Assembly (NCBI GenBank): GCA_963812675.1
Contig: CAWEWR010000012.1
Coordinates: 19,165 to 83,164 of the forward strand
From: AP-15 sp963812675
GTDB lineage: Bacteria > Pseudomonadota > Alphaproteobacteria > ATCC43930 > CGMCC-115725
Direction of reading: 5' to 3'
Length of the DNA: 64,000 nucleotides
The notes beneath the pieces are model-generated. The model did no database searches. It was not told where the DNA came from and saw only the letters and a list, made by a program, of their open reading frames with translations. Position numbers and translations under genes: made by a program. Below are positions 17,465-26,611 of this stretch, piece after piece (the stretch's first letter is position 1; every line of letters begins with the position of its first letter).

Positions 17465-17778
17465 TTAGTCGTCCCTTTCGGCGACCACAGCGCGAAAATC
17501 ATCTATTGCGCCACCGATATTCACTTCGAGGGTAGCCGAATTCCGACATCGCACTCCCGACCGTCTCCGACAAATCTTCGATTGCGCCGGCAATGACGGC
17601 GCCCGCCAGGTCGATCGATGCCGCCTGCATGTAGGCGCCGATGAGCTCGGGATGCGCCTCGGCGTACCCGTCGCCGAGGTTCTCATCGATATCCTGGATG
17701 GCGTTCCTCAGATAGTCATGGGCCGTCAGGTGTGCTTGGCGCAGCAGCGTGGCCGCTGTCGGCTTCGATGCGCCTCAT
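17465..17778 (-). pseudogene. Small element-borne gene, frameshifted
   Basis: ATG overlaps the stop of the upstream excisionase-like gene (ATGA), but the initial frame closes after 20 codons. A one-base shift opens a protein-like frame with TAHDYLRNAIQDIDENLGDG, AEAHPELIGAYMQAASIDLA and a helical run with VIAGAIEDLSETVG, which resembles short hypothetical proteins of alphaproteobacterial prophages. The end may shift again (a tail GGAIDDFRAVVAERDD exists in another frame). I infer a gene broken by one or two single-base indels. Confidence 0.5.
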
Positions 17779-17982
17779 GCCGCCGCGACCGCGGCTTGCA
17801 CCTCAAGGCTGCGATGCCAGTCGCGCTCCGCCTCGGCAGAGACAAGGGTGCGGACGCCGGCTTTCATTATGCGCGGCCCGGTGCCTTGCTTCAGCAACTT
17901 ATAATAGGCTGCGGCTAATGCGGTTGCGGACAAGAAATTCGTCCACCGTGAAGGCCGCGACATTGGGGGTTTCCGTCGTCAA
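17775..17982 (-). pseudogene. Excisionase/AlpA-like helix-turn-helix protein, frameshifted
   Basis: From a TTG preceded by GGAGAG the frame reads FTVDEFLVRNRISRSLL and stops. Removing one T from CTATTATAAG restores SRSLYKLLKQGTGPRIMKAG followed by ...LVSAEAERDWHRS. The joined ~68 residues match the compact winged HTH of phage excisionases and AlpA-type regulators (DEFxxxNxISRSxxYKLLK...GPR). It lies between the integrase and the element body, the usual place for excisionase. Either it is a recent single-base mutation or an assembly error. Confidence 0.65.
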
Positions 17983-17993
17983 TTTTGCTCTCC

Positions 17994-18023
17994 AAAAAGG
18001 AAAAGCCCAGCGATCGGCTGGGC
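17994..18023 (-). terminator. Rho-independent terminator upstream of the excisionase-like gene
   Basis: GCCCAGC-GATCG-GCTGGGC forms a 7-bp stem followed on the minus strand by TTTTCCTTTTT. It lies between the integrase and the excisionase-like gene and ends only ~11 bases before the latter's start. Confidence 0.65.
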
Positions 18024-18142
18024 GCGCGCGCCTAAAAATCCGCGGCGATGGTGAGCCGCGGGCGGAGTCTTTAAGACTGAGAACTTCTACCCGAAATTGC
18101 GGACAGAGTCCAGGACAGACTAGGGCGAACGGGAGTGCATTT

Positions 18143-19448
18143 TCACAATACCCCGCGCAGCGAGGTGACGTTGCTGTCAACGATGCCAAAGCTCGGTGCT
18201 CCGGCCTGAATGGCGTCGATGACGTAGCCGGGCGCCATATGACCGTAATGTCGCTCGACCATGCGAGTATCACTGTGACCGAGGTTCCGTGCCACGACCA
18301 GTAATGGGGTGCTGTTCATGATGGCGAGACTCGCATAGGTATGCCGCAGTGTATGGAAACTCGCGGGCGGCTTGATGCGGGCACGGCGGCAAGCATCGCT
18401 CATCGGCCGGAACTGGTGCGACTTCAGCCAACGGCCGCCATCTGGACGCCGTAGCATCGGCTCGGCGCCGTCCCGGCCGGCCGACAGGGAGCGAAAGAAC
18501 CCCGTCCCTTCCTTCGTCAGGATGACGTGCCGGCCCTTGCCGCTCTTGCTGGTGCGGACATGCAGCTGCCCGACCTCGACTTCGCCATGCAGGATGATGT
18601 TGAAATCCTCGACATCCAGCGCGGCTAGTTCGCCGTACCGACAGCCGCTCAACAGCGCACCTTGGACGAGATTGCGGAATTCACCCTCAGCCGCGTTTAT
18701 GAGACGCTGCAACTCCGTGATCGATAGGTGTCGGATCCGCGCGGCATCGACCTGTTCGAAGGGCTCAACTCGACGCCATGCCCGATCATCGGCGATCTTC
18801 TCATCACGCCATGCGGCATTCAGCGCGGCTTTGAGGATCGTCAGCACACGGTTCGCCGATGCCTCGCGGCGCCGACGGTCTTCCGGGTCGGCCTGATCGA
18901 TCGTCCGATATTGTTGCTGGGTGCCCTTCCGGGTCCGCAGCCGCGGGGCTGCATCGGCCATCGCATCGCGCCAGTCCTTGAGGGTGTCCTTGGTTAGATC
19001 CTTACAGGCGATCGGCCCCAAGGTCGGCAAGATGAGCGCGCGCGTCCGGCATTGGGCATCAGCATTTGATTTCCGCCGCGTCTCGAAATAATCGGCGAGG
19101 CAGCGCTCGACCGTGTAGGACTTTTCCGGCTCGGGCTCAGCCGCCGCCTTGGCCGGCTTTCTGGTGATCGTCATATTTCTGGCGTGCCAGTTTCTGCGCT
19201 TGCGAGAAGTTCAGGATGTCGGCACCGTTGGGATCGCCAGTGTCGTCTGCCAAGCCCAGCGGCTCGAAAAGGTAGTCGCCCTCGCCTGTACCATAGATGC
19301 GGACAAGCCATTTACCGCTCGTCTTGCCCTTTCGGTAGCCGAGATGCAGCCCCTGATCGAGTGCCTTGTAATAGGGCTTACCCGATACGTCTAACTTTTG
19401 CCTCGCGGTTCGGGAATCCAGCTTCGAGTCCCTGACCCTCCTTGCCAC
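18143..19448 (-). pseudogene. Tyrosine-recombinase integrase, frameshifted
   Basis: Two overlapping frames make one ~434-residue integrase. The N-terminal frame starts at a GTG with AAAGGG upstream (ARRVRDSKLDSRTARQKL, then KPYYKALDQGLHLGYRKG), the arm-binding domain. It runs out of frame in a GCCGGCCAAGGCGGCGG stretch near 19.15 kb. The second frame (starting MTITRKPAKAA) holds the core-binding and catalytic domains with R179 (SGCRYGEL), H274/R277 (FHTLRHTY), H300 (LGHSD) and nucleophile Tyr310. All catalytic residues are kept, so the break is recent or a sequencing artefact. It lies next to the tRNA-Glu half, its probable target. Confidence 0.85.
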
Positions 19449-19589
19449 GGCGGTAACCCTTTGTCCAAAATTCTGTCCAATATATGGGCGAGAACAGGTG
19501 TGAACAAGGGAAAACAGCGGTACACTCCACATTAATTAATTCAATGCGTTATGAAACTCCGGTGCACAAGGATGGACGCTTTAGCGTCT

Positions 19590-19633
19590 CTTTCACGGCG
19601 GTAACAGGGGTTCGAATCCCCTTGGGGACGCCA
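19590..19633 (+). other. tRNA-Glu 3' half: probable integrase attachment site
   Basis: The sequence reads as the anticodon loop CTTTCAC (TTC anticodon), the 3' anticodon stem GGCGG, variable TAACA, a perfect T-arm GGGGTTCGAATCCCC, acceptor TTGGGGAC, G73 and CCA. The 5' half is absent: the bases before it do not pair. A lone 3' half of a tRNA next to an integrase gene is the classical product of integration into a tRNA gene. The complete tRNA should lie beyond the other end of the element, to the left; I do not see it in the window. Confidence 0.8.
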
Positions 19634-20616
19634 ACAATATCAAGCAATTAGATAGTTGGAGTGACGCCGGTGTGCTGGAAGTGTGCCGGCCATTGAGCGA
19701 GCGTGCGGAAACAACCGAGGACGCCGCTCGCCGCGCTGTCGATTTTGCCGTCGCGCCCCAGTCTCGATCGGGAAGAGTCGTACGTGCTGCGAAGCATCAT
19801 CGGCGAGCTGCGGGTCGGCACCTCACCGTCCGACCTCACGCGCATAGGCCCCTATGCCAATCGAAACGACGAGGTACTGCCGACCTGGCGAGGCGGGCTA
19901 GCGCGTCCGCGCGCCGTGCGAACAACCTCCGGGGTGGGATCCCGCCCGCTTCCGAAAAAAAGCCCTTCAATTATCGCCGCCTAAATATGTAAAAGCCGCG
20001 TCTTCCTTGCATGGTTAGTATCTCGTATCAGAGTGATTATACCCGCGATCAACATCAATAAACTCACCGCGTAACAGGCGCTTCACGCGAAAGCACAAGG
20101 CTCGGCATTGTATTGCTTTGTACCTTGGAGGAAATATACGGCGACCGGTATTGCAAAAAGGCCGATGCTTCCTATCAGCCGCCTCACTGTCTTCCGAAAT
20201 TCCTCTTGCAACGATGAGCATGTCTAATCTCGTGGTCCGGATAGGCCTAGTTTAGAAATGCGGTAATACTGCTGAGAGCAATCCCAATTGAGATGTACGC
20301 GAGCATTGAAGCTCTCCCCTCCGCTTCACGTAATCAATCAAACTTTAACCTTTAAACGCTTGCCAGTCTATACACGTATCGATGGTATCTCTTTGTGCGC
20401 CTACACCGATGTTCTGCTTATTCGGAACCAATCAATCACACGCGTTCTGCACGCCGAGCAGCGGGATTCAGCAGACGGTGGGTCGCCACGAGATCGCGTG
20501 CTTCGTTTATGATCTAGGTTTGTCGGTTAATTTGCGGGCTGCAGAGCTGTATGATACCGTCGTGACCTCCGCCCCAAGCCAGAGAACCACGGCGGAGCCA
20601 CAAAAGGAAAAACGAG
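19634..20616. other. Gene-poor stretch right of the attachment site
   Basis: Nearly 1 kb with only short frames that lack ribosome-binding sites or domains, and AT-richer patches around 20.0-20.4 kb. I see nothing recognisable. Confidence 0.4.
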
Positions 20617-20829
20617 ATGGAATGGGAGGAAGCGCTTCTTGCGGCTTGGTCCGGAGAGATCCCGCCGCACTCAGCGGCCTATTATCGGCGGCGGGCAGCT
20701 CGATCCCGGCGGGTGGCGGAAGGGGTGACAACCCAGGCCGTGAAATCACGACTGCTCGATAACGCCCGTCACTATGATGGGCTTGCTGCCGCGGCCGATC
20801 GCGCGGGAGCGGAAGCAGAGGAGCCTTAG
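20617..20829 (+). CDS. Small helical protein, 70 aa
   Basis: Starts MEWEEALLAAW with AAAAGGAAAAA upstream. The body (PHSAAYYRRRAARSRRVAEG, then VKSRLLDNARHYDGLA) is an arginine-rich helical hairpin typical of short conserved Rhizobiales proteins with the YRRRAxExRxLAE...T..AVK..LLD.A..YD pattern. It is probably cytoplasmic. Function unknown. Confidence 0.65.
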   Translation: MEWEEALLAAWSGEIPPHSAAYYRRRAARSRRVAEGVTTQAVKSRLLDNARHYDGLAAAADRAGAEAEEP

Positions 20830-21068
20830 CTTCTAAACGCGGCACCTGCAGTCTTCCCCGCAAACCATCAGAATCCGAAGAATGTCGGGCAATAGGCTCA
20901 AGGGCTCAACGTCGCCGACCGACTAAGTTTACCGATGCACTCCACGCGATTTTGTGACTGCGGTTGCCCAGATGACCCAGGGGGCTGACCAGGGCATCGA
21001 TTTTCTCAGGAACGCGGGGAGTGTCGCATAAGACATTCAGCAAAAACCCAAAGGGAGGTACCAGCATC

Positions 21069-22757
21069 ATGAATATTAGGCATCCCGCGAGTACCAATTG
21101 GTCCCGCCGCGATATGCTTCGTGGTAGCGCAGCTGCGTTGCTGGGGGCTTACGGTTTGGCCCCGCGCTACGGCCTCGCCGCCGATATTCCGATGGAGTAC
21201 GACGGCTCAAAGTTTCAGATGGCGGCACCGGAGCCCAATCCAAAGCGGGGAGGGGTGATGCGCTACGGCATTCTCAATCGCCCGCCGCATTTCGACGTGC
21301 ATCAATCGGGCACTGTCGGCAACATCGGCACTCAGGGCTGCATGTTCGACAACCTGATCCGGCGTGATCCGCGCGACAGTGGCAAGACCATCGTCCCCGA
21401 TCTGGCGCATAGTTGGGAAATCGCGAAGGACGGCACGACCTACACGTTTCACCTGCGCCAGGGCATCCAGTTCCATGACGGGACGGATTTCACATCGGCT
21501 GACATAAAAGCAACCTTCGACCGCATTGCGAAACCGCCGGCCGGCGTCAGCATCCCGCGCACTCCGCTGTTCAGGGCGGTCAGCGAGATCAACGCGCGCG
21601 ACAAGTACACCGTCGAATTCAAGCTGGCCGCGCCACGCTCCGTCAATTTCATGATGTCCGCTTTCGCCAGCGGCTGGAACGTGATCTTCAGCAAGAAGAC
21701 GCTGGAAGAGAATAATTACGATCTACGCAAAGTCTTCAACATCCCGGGTACTGGTCCCTTCAAGACGCAACGCCGGGTCGAGAACGAGGTCTGGGTGATG
21801 GAGAGAAACCCGAACTACTGGAACAAAGGGCTGCCCTACCTCGATGGCATCGAATTCTACAATCTCTTGCCATTTTCCCCGGAGCTTGGGTCCGCCATTC
21901 TATCGGGCAGAGTGGATTATGCCCGCGCGCTCGACCCGGCCACTGCCCGCAAGGCGGCTACAACTCCTGGCCTGTCCACCGCGAAATTCTACCAGAGCGT
22001 GATTCACGCGACTTGGATAAATGCCAAAAGGCAGCCGTTCGATGATCCGCGTGTCAGGCGCGCCATGCATTTGCTGTGCGACAAGCAAGTCCTCGTGGAC
22101 GTCGTCAAGGATGTCTCCCCGCTGATGACGGGCGGATTCATCTATCCGTTTTCCGAGTTCGCCACGCCTAGAGACCAACTCGCCAAACGGCTGGGCTATC
22201 AGGACGATCCCGCCCCCGCAATCAAGGAGGCTAAATCCCTATTAGCGGCCGCCGGCCAGAGCAACATGCGGTCGCTGGACTTCATGGTGCGCGACCTCAA
22301 CCATCACAAGCTCTTTGGCCAGGCCATCCAGGCGATGCTGAGGGATGCGGGTATTCAATCCAACCTGCGGACAGTGGTGGAATCCGTTTGGTTCGGTGAC
22401 GCGACGGCCGGCAATTACGATTTGGCGGTCGGCGCCATCGTTTCAACCCTGCTCGACCCTTCCGACTACTTCAACGCCTGGTACCGCACCGATGGGCCGC
22501 AGAACTACTCGTTCTGGCACAGCGCCGAGTTTGACAAACTGGTGGATCAAATCAACGTCGAAACCGAAACCCGCAAGCGTATGACGCTGATTCGGCAAGC
22601 TGAGGAGCTCTTGGAGCAGGATCCTCCGTTGGTACCGGTTGCATGGGAGAATATTCTCGATGTCTGGTACAACTACGTGAAGGGCCACAATCCGAAAGAT
22701 TATTTCGGCATCTACGACGTGGTTCGGTTCGACACGTTCTGGCTGGATAAGGCCTGA
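21069..22757 (+). CDS. ABC transporter substrate-binding protein (SBP family 5), Tat-exported
   Basis: 562 residues. I start at the ATG preceded by AAAGGGAGGT. The N-terminus has a twin-arginine motif (WSRRDMLRG) and a hydrophobic stretch, so the folded protein is exported by Tat. The rest is a family 5 (oligopeptide/dipeptide/nickel-type) binding protein: VPDLAHSWEIAKDGTTYTFH, LRQGIQFHDGTDFTSADIKA, IPGTGPFK and NPNYWNKGLPYLDGIEF are all typical. No permease or ATPase genes are adjacent, so it either works with a transporter elsewhere or is an orphan. The ligand cannot be inferred. Confidence 0.9.
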   Translation: MNIRHPASTNWSRRDMLRGSAAALLGAYGLAPRYGLAADIPMEYDGSKFQMAAPEPNPKRGGVMRYGILNRPPHFDVHQSGTVGNIGTQGCMFDNLIRRDPRDSGKTIVPDLAHSWEIAKDGTTYTFHLRQGIQFHDGTDFTSADIKATFDRIAKPPAGVSIPRTPLFRAVSEINARDKYTVEFKLAAPRSVNFMMSAFASGWNVIFSKKTLEENNYDLRKVFNIPGTGPFKTQRRVENEVWVMERNPNYWNKGLPYLDGIEFYNLLPFSPELGSAILSGRVDYARALDPATARKAATTPGLSTAKFYQSVIHATWINAKRQPFDDPRVRRAMHLLCDKQVLVDVVKDVSPLMTGGFIYPFSEFATPRDQLAKRLGYQDDPAPAIKEAKSLLAAAGQSNMRSLDFMVRDLNHHKLFGQAIQAMLRDAGIQSNLRTVVESVWFGDATAGNYDLAVGAIVSTLLDPSDYFNAWYRTDGPQNYSFWHSAEFDKLVDQINVETETRKRMTLIRQAEELLEQDPPLVPVAWENILDVWYNYVKGHNPKDYFGIYDVVRFDTFWLDKA

Positions 22758-22791
22758 CCGACAGTCTTTGTCGCCCGGCAGGATGTGGCGG

Positions 22792-23439
22792 TCAGGGTCC
22801 GACCCAGTCAAACGGGATATGTTTGGCCGAATTCAGCATGTACTCGAACTTGAAGCCGTGCGCGTCGACCGATAAAATCGTCGACTTCCCCCAGGTGACG
22901 AGTTGCGGTCCGGGCCCGGTTTCGCTGCCCGGCGCGTTTATTAGCTGCGGATATTTCCCGGGTGGGCTGGTCGGTCCGCTGATCGCCTTGGCCCAGGCCT
23001 TGATCTTGCCGAAGATGTCGACGCCCCAATGGCCGAGATCAGGCGCAATCTCATAGGTGATATTGGCCCGCTCGATGCCGCGGCTCTGCCTCCCTCCGGC
23101 GAAGCACTCGTTGACCCAGCCGGGAAAGCCGCCAGCGCGGCCGCCAATGATTGCCGGCAATGCCTCCATCTGCCGGTCGTCGGCGTGATCATCGATATAG
23201 AGGCCGGCGATCCCGGTCGCCTTTCTCGCCCAGAGATCACCCTCCCAACGGCCGACCCGAACAAAGCTGAGATTATCGAGCTTCACATTGCCGTAATGGC
23301 CTTCGCGGACGTGCCAGAACAGCACCAATTCGCAGAAGCCATTATCGGGCGCCTGGGCAAAGGTGCACGGGCATGGAACTGCGCAGCTGCAGTTGTCGAA
23401 CCAGTCGCCGACGATATGCCAGCTCGGAATGTCGCTCAT
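22792..23439 (-). CDS. DUF1326-domain protein
   Basis: 215 residues starting at MSDIPSWHIVGDWFDNCSC with a GGAGAG ribosome-binding site. The CSCAVPCPC cysteine cluster (~residues 16-24), the later FCELVLFWHVREGHYG and VDAHGFKFEYMLNSAKHIPF are hallmarks of DUF1326. The cysteines could bind a metal or a haem-like group, but no function is established. It runs convergent to the substrate-binding protein. A longer frame exists upstream but lacks a ribosome-binding site. Confidence 0.85.
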   Translation of the reverse strand: MSDIPSWHIVGDWFDNCSCAVPCPCTFAQAPDNGFCELVLFWHVREGHYGNVKLDNLSFVRVGRWEGDLWARKATGIAGLYIDDHADDRQMEALPAIIGGRAGGFPGWVNECFAGGRQSRGIERANITYEIAPDLGHWGVDIFGKIKAWAKAISGPTSPPGKYPQLINAPGSETGPGPQLVTWGKSTILSVDAHGFKFEYMLNSAKHIPFDWVGP

Positions 23440-23926
23440 CCCGGCTCTCCGATCGGATGCGCTGGCAAAGAACATAGCAGGTTTTGGCGAGGTTGTCCGG
23501 GCGTTCCCGTCGGCTTACGCCAGAACCGGGCAAGCACGATGTCGGCGAGCACCCCCGCGACGGCGTCACCTCGGTTATTGATCGCCCGTCATAGCCGAGC
23601 CCCGGACCCAGCGCAAAAGTCCTCGCTGCGTCGAGCCTCCTAGTTCGACCGCACGAGAGTGAACGAGCGCTTACGGCGCGTAGCCGTTCTTCGCGGAGCC
23701 ACGCCAAAAGGGGCGTTCATGCCCCAAAGCGTCAGCGACAACGGGTCGGGTTACAGGCGATGCGGGGCGCAGAATATTACGATCGCTTTTGGTTGCATGC
23801 GTTTAGCGAGATCGAAGACGTTCTTAATCAGTTAATCAGCGGGGATGTGCATATTCTGGCCTTCTCATCGGGTACAAATTATTACAGATCGACTGCATCT
23901 AATGGAGTTGCAAAACGATGGTCAGA
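23440..23926. other. Stretch without a recognisable gene
   Basis: The left part is GC-rich and the right part (23.76-23.93 kb) is AT-rich; frames here have no ribosome-binding site or domain. It may hold gene debris next to the truncated DnaK. Confidence 0.35.
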
Positions 23927-24265
23927 TCAGGAAGCGCGCCGTTTGGCATCGTCAACGTCTTCGAATTCGGCGTCGACCACCCGGTCGGCTGCCGGCCCGG
24001 CGGTTGCGCCGGACCCGGTGTCCGTTTGGGCGGATCGCTGCACTGCTTCACCTATGCGCATTGCCGCTCCGGATAACGCTTCGATGCCCTGTCTGATCCG
24101 CCCGGCGTCATTACCGGACATTGCCGTCCGCAGCGCGGCGACCGCCTCTTCGACATCCCGCCGGTCCGCATCGGTGAGCTGCTCGCCATGCTCTTTCAGG
24201 TCCTTTTCGGTACCGTAGAGCGTGTCGGCCTGCGTTCCCAGATCGATCCCGATGACTTTGGCCAT
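23927..24265 (-). CDS. Internally deleted DnaK (start fused to C-terminal lid)
   Basis: 112 residues. MAKVIGIDLGT is the exact start of DnaK/Hsp70, but residue 12 onward is the C-terminal helical lid (QADTLYGTEKDLKEHGEQL, then ADRRDVEEAVAALRTA and ALSGAAMRIGEAV) and the acidic tail VVDAEFEDVDDAKRRAS. About 500 residues, including the rest of the ATPase domain and the peptide-binding beta-sandwich, are missing. The frame is intact across the junction and AGAGGTG precedes the ATG, so it could be translated. It cannot hydrolyse ATP or clamp substrate. It is either a deletion pseudogene or a lid-only protein. Confidence 0.75.
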   Translation of the reverse strand: MAKVIGIDLGTQADTLYGTEKDLKEHGEQLTDADRRDVEEAVAALRTAMSGNDAGRIRQGIEALSGAAMRIGEAVQRSAQTDTGSGATAGPAADRVVDAEFEDVDDAKRRAS

Positions 24266-24580
24266 TCAACACCTCTGCCGCTTGCTGGAGCGGAGCTGCC
24301 CCGCTGGAGCAACTCACCCATCTTCGTCAACGCGATTAATCCGCCGCGGTTTCCTTTCTCCCGCTCCATCCTCGACAACCTCGCAGCCTTCGCCGGCGCA
24401 GGGTTGTTCACGTGCCCTGGTCATGCGGCATGGGCGAGGCAACCTCTTCGATGGTATCGACCTGGCATTGTAGGTTTACAACGATCTGTAACGCCAGCCG
24501 CGCCGAATGGGCCGTAGCCGAGAGGCAGCATCAGTCCTTTCATTGACAAATGGCCCATCCCAGGTCCTAGGATCAGGGGA
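24266..24580. other. Intergenic stretch upstream of the truncated DnaK
   Basis: About 315 bases on the 5' side of the DnaK fragment. A 71-codon minus-strand frame crosses it (MNNPAPAKAARLSRMEREKG...) without family resemblance. The promoter of the DnaK fragment, if kept, would be here; I could not see a heat-shock consensus or CIRCE element. Confidence 0.35.
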
Positions 24581-26611
24581 TTAGACGAATTCCATAACGG
24601 TGCGAAAGACCTCCTCCGGCGAAATATTGGTGATGCAGGCAAACCCCTTGCCGCATTCCTCGGGGTCATCATAGATGTTGCAGCCGGCGCACGGGACCCT
24701 GCGGCTGATGATATAGCCCCGATTCTCGTGACCCCATTCGCTCCAGTTGTGCCGAGCTAGGAAGACATTGACGACGTTTGCGCCGCGCAGCGATGCGAGA
24801 TGGCTCGGGCCGGTATCATTGCCGACGAAAACCGAGCAGTACGAAAGCAAGGCGTCGAAGTCATCGAACGGCAGCCGCTTATCCAACAATTGGAAGCGGT
24901 CAGATGACGTAAGTTCGGGAGCCAGCTTGGACCGCATGAGCGGATCGTCGCTCATCATTACGACTTTCAGATCCGTCTCGTCCAGGATCATCAATGCGAG
25001 CTTGTCATAATGGGGCCACTGGCTGAACTTTAAGCGGGCGCCAGTATGCAGCACCACAAATCTGTCGCCGGTAACCAGTCCATAAGTGGACAAGCGATCC
25101 CTCTCGATATCATCCCGTCGTACAATTTGCGAGGGGTTACCGAGTAGCGCGCCAAACCACTCCACTAGCCCCAGCGTCTTGACGCTAATTGGAACCGCCT
25201 GACGCCCGTCAATCGGATCTACCATCCAGCCTTCATAGAAAGCAGAAAGCCAGGGCGATCGGTCATCCTTAAATCCAAACAGAAAAGGAGCCCCCGACAA
25301 CAGGAGGAGTGGCCGGGATACCGGGGACTCCGCCAAGTCGATTGCGACATCAAATTTGTAGGGCGCCAGCTGATGCCGCAGCTCACGCTGTGTGTCAAGC
25401 GGCATGACCCTACGACGTTCCCACTCATCGTCCGGGAAGTCGATGACGATGACGTCGTCGAACAAGTTGAGGGTCTTGGCAAGCTCCGCGTTGGCAACGC
25501 CAAGTAATCCGACAAAGCGCGCCGCCGGGAGAAGCTCCCGAAGTCGGCGCAGTGCTGGAACAGAGGCAACCATATCACCGAGCTGGTCTACTCTGACGAG
25601 CAACACGTTTTGAGGTGGCGTCGGAAAGCGCCTGCGCTTAGCCGAACGGATCGTGCTCGGTCGCGAATTGATCTGCTCTTCGAGCGACCGGTTGTCGGTC
25701 GCCAATACGGAAACCAACCGATCCGAGTTTGGATAATCGTCTTCGGATAACGGAGTCGCTATAATGATAGGCTCCTTATATACACGCATGCCAGCATTTT
25801 CGTCAACAAACTGTAATTCTAGCTCGTAAATTCCTTCTACGAAGCCAGAAAAATCATACCACACATTGAAGACATATTTTCTTTTATTAGGATCATCCTT
25901 TTCATATTTGAGCGGGAATCCTTGCAGGGGGCCGGTGTAGAACCGCAGACCGTTGAGCATCGCACGCAATTCTACGATTGGGACGGCTGAGACGCAGAAG
26001 CCCCGTATCGCGGTGACGCCCCGGAGGGTGCTCCGTACTCCCCCCCAACGGGTTCGTTCGCGACGCCCGAGCGACCTGATGTCGATCTCCTCTCTGTGGC
26101 CGAGGAGCATGCTCTGCGGTGGGCGGGGCGCGAGCTCGGGCAGCACCGAATCGGAGCCCGCCGAGAAGCCATCCGAATTGGCCGGGATGATCCAATCGCC
26201 AATCTGCCCCTTCGTGTCGGTACGCCAACCGCTTCGATACAGTTCCGCCAATTGTATCGCTGGTTCAGGCCACGCGGGGTCCAATTCTATCGCCCGTGTG
26301 TAGAAACGCTCTGCCTCCTTGGGTCGTCCGGCGACCTTATAGAAATGCCCCAGTTGCAAAGCTAGGTCGGGATCGTCTGGAGTGAGCTGCTTTGCCTTTA
26401 GGTAGTGAGGCTCGGCATTGGCTAACTCCCCAGCCTCCTTGAACATATGTCCACATTGAATATGAATAGCAGCGTTCTCCGGAACGAGACGCAGCGCCTT
26501 TTCGTATAGAAGGGCTGCCCTTCGGTATTCCTTGGCGTCGCGCGCGGCATTAGCACCGCGAATTATCTGTTTACTCTTCCGAATTCCGGGATTGAAGGCC
26601 ATCATAGTCAC
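24581..26611 (-). CDS. TPR protein with glycosyltransferase family 9 domain
   Basis: 676 residues. TPR repeats (~20-130: YEKALRLVPENAAIHIQCGH, HYLKAKQLTPDDPDLALQLG, FYTRAIELDPAWPEPAIQLA) lead to a middle beta-rich module (~200-300, with LNGLRFYTGPLQGFPLKYEK) and a GT9 domain (~345-676). The latter begins NVLLVRVDQLGDMVASVPAL and has VFVGNDTGPSHLASLRG, the nucleotide-sugar pocket of ADP-heptose:LPS heptosyltransferase-like enzymes. A CAGC...C cysteine cluster near the end is usual in this subfamily. It likely transfers a sugar to a surface glycan or protein. It is divergent from the methyltransferase cluster. A GTG with AGGGGA upstream is the likely start. Confidence 0.85.
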   Translation of the reverse strand: MTMMAFNPGIRKSKQIIRGANAARDAKEYRRAALLYEKALRLVPENAAIHIQCGHMFKEAGELANAEPHYLKAKQLTPDDPDLALQLGHFYKVAGRPKEAERFYTRAIELDPAWPEPAIQLAELYRSGWRTDTKGQIGDWIIPANSDGFSAGSDSVLPELAPRPPQSMLLGHREEIDIRSLGRRERTRWGGVRSTLRGVTAIRGFCVSAVPIVELRAMLNGLRFYTGPLQGFPLKYEKDDPNKRKYVFNVWYDFSGFVEGIYELELQFVDENAGMRVYKEPIIIATPLSEDDYPNSDRLVSVLATDNRSLEEQINSRPSTIRSAKRRRFPTPPQNVLLVRVDQLGDMVASVPALRRLRELLPAARFVGLLGVANAELAKTLNLFDDVIVIDFPDDEWERRRVMPLDTQRELRHQLAPYKFDVAIDLAESPVSRPLLLLSGAPFLFGFKDDRSPWLSAFYEGWMVDPIDGRQAVPISVKTLGLVEWFGALLGNPSQIVRRDDIERDRLSTYGLVTGDRFVVLHTGARLKFSQWPHYDKLALMILDETDLKVVMMSDDPLMRSKLAPELTSSDRFQLLDKRLPFDDFDALLSYCSVFVGNDTGPSHLASLRGANVVNVFLARHNWSEWGHENRGYIISRRVPCAGCNIYDDPEECGKGFACITNISPEEVFRTVMEFV

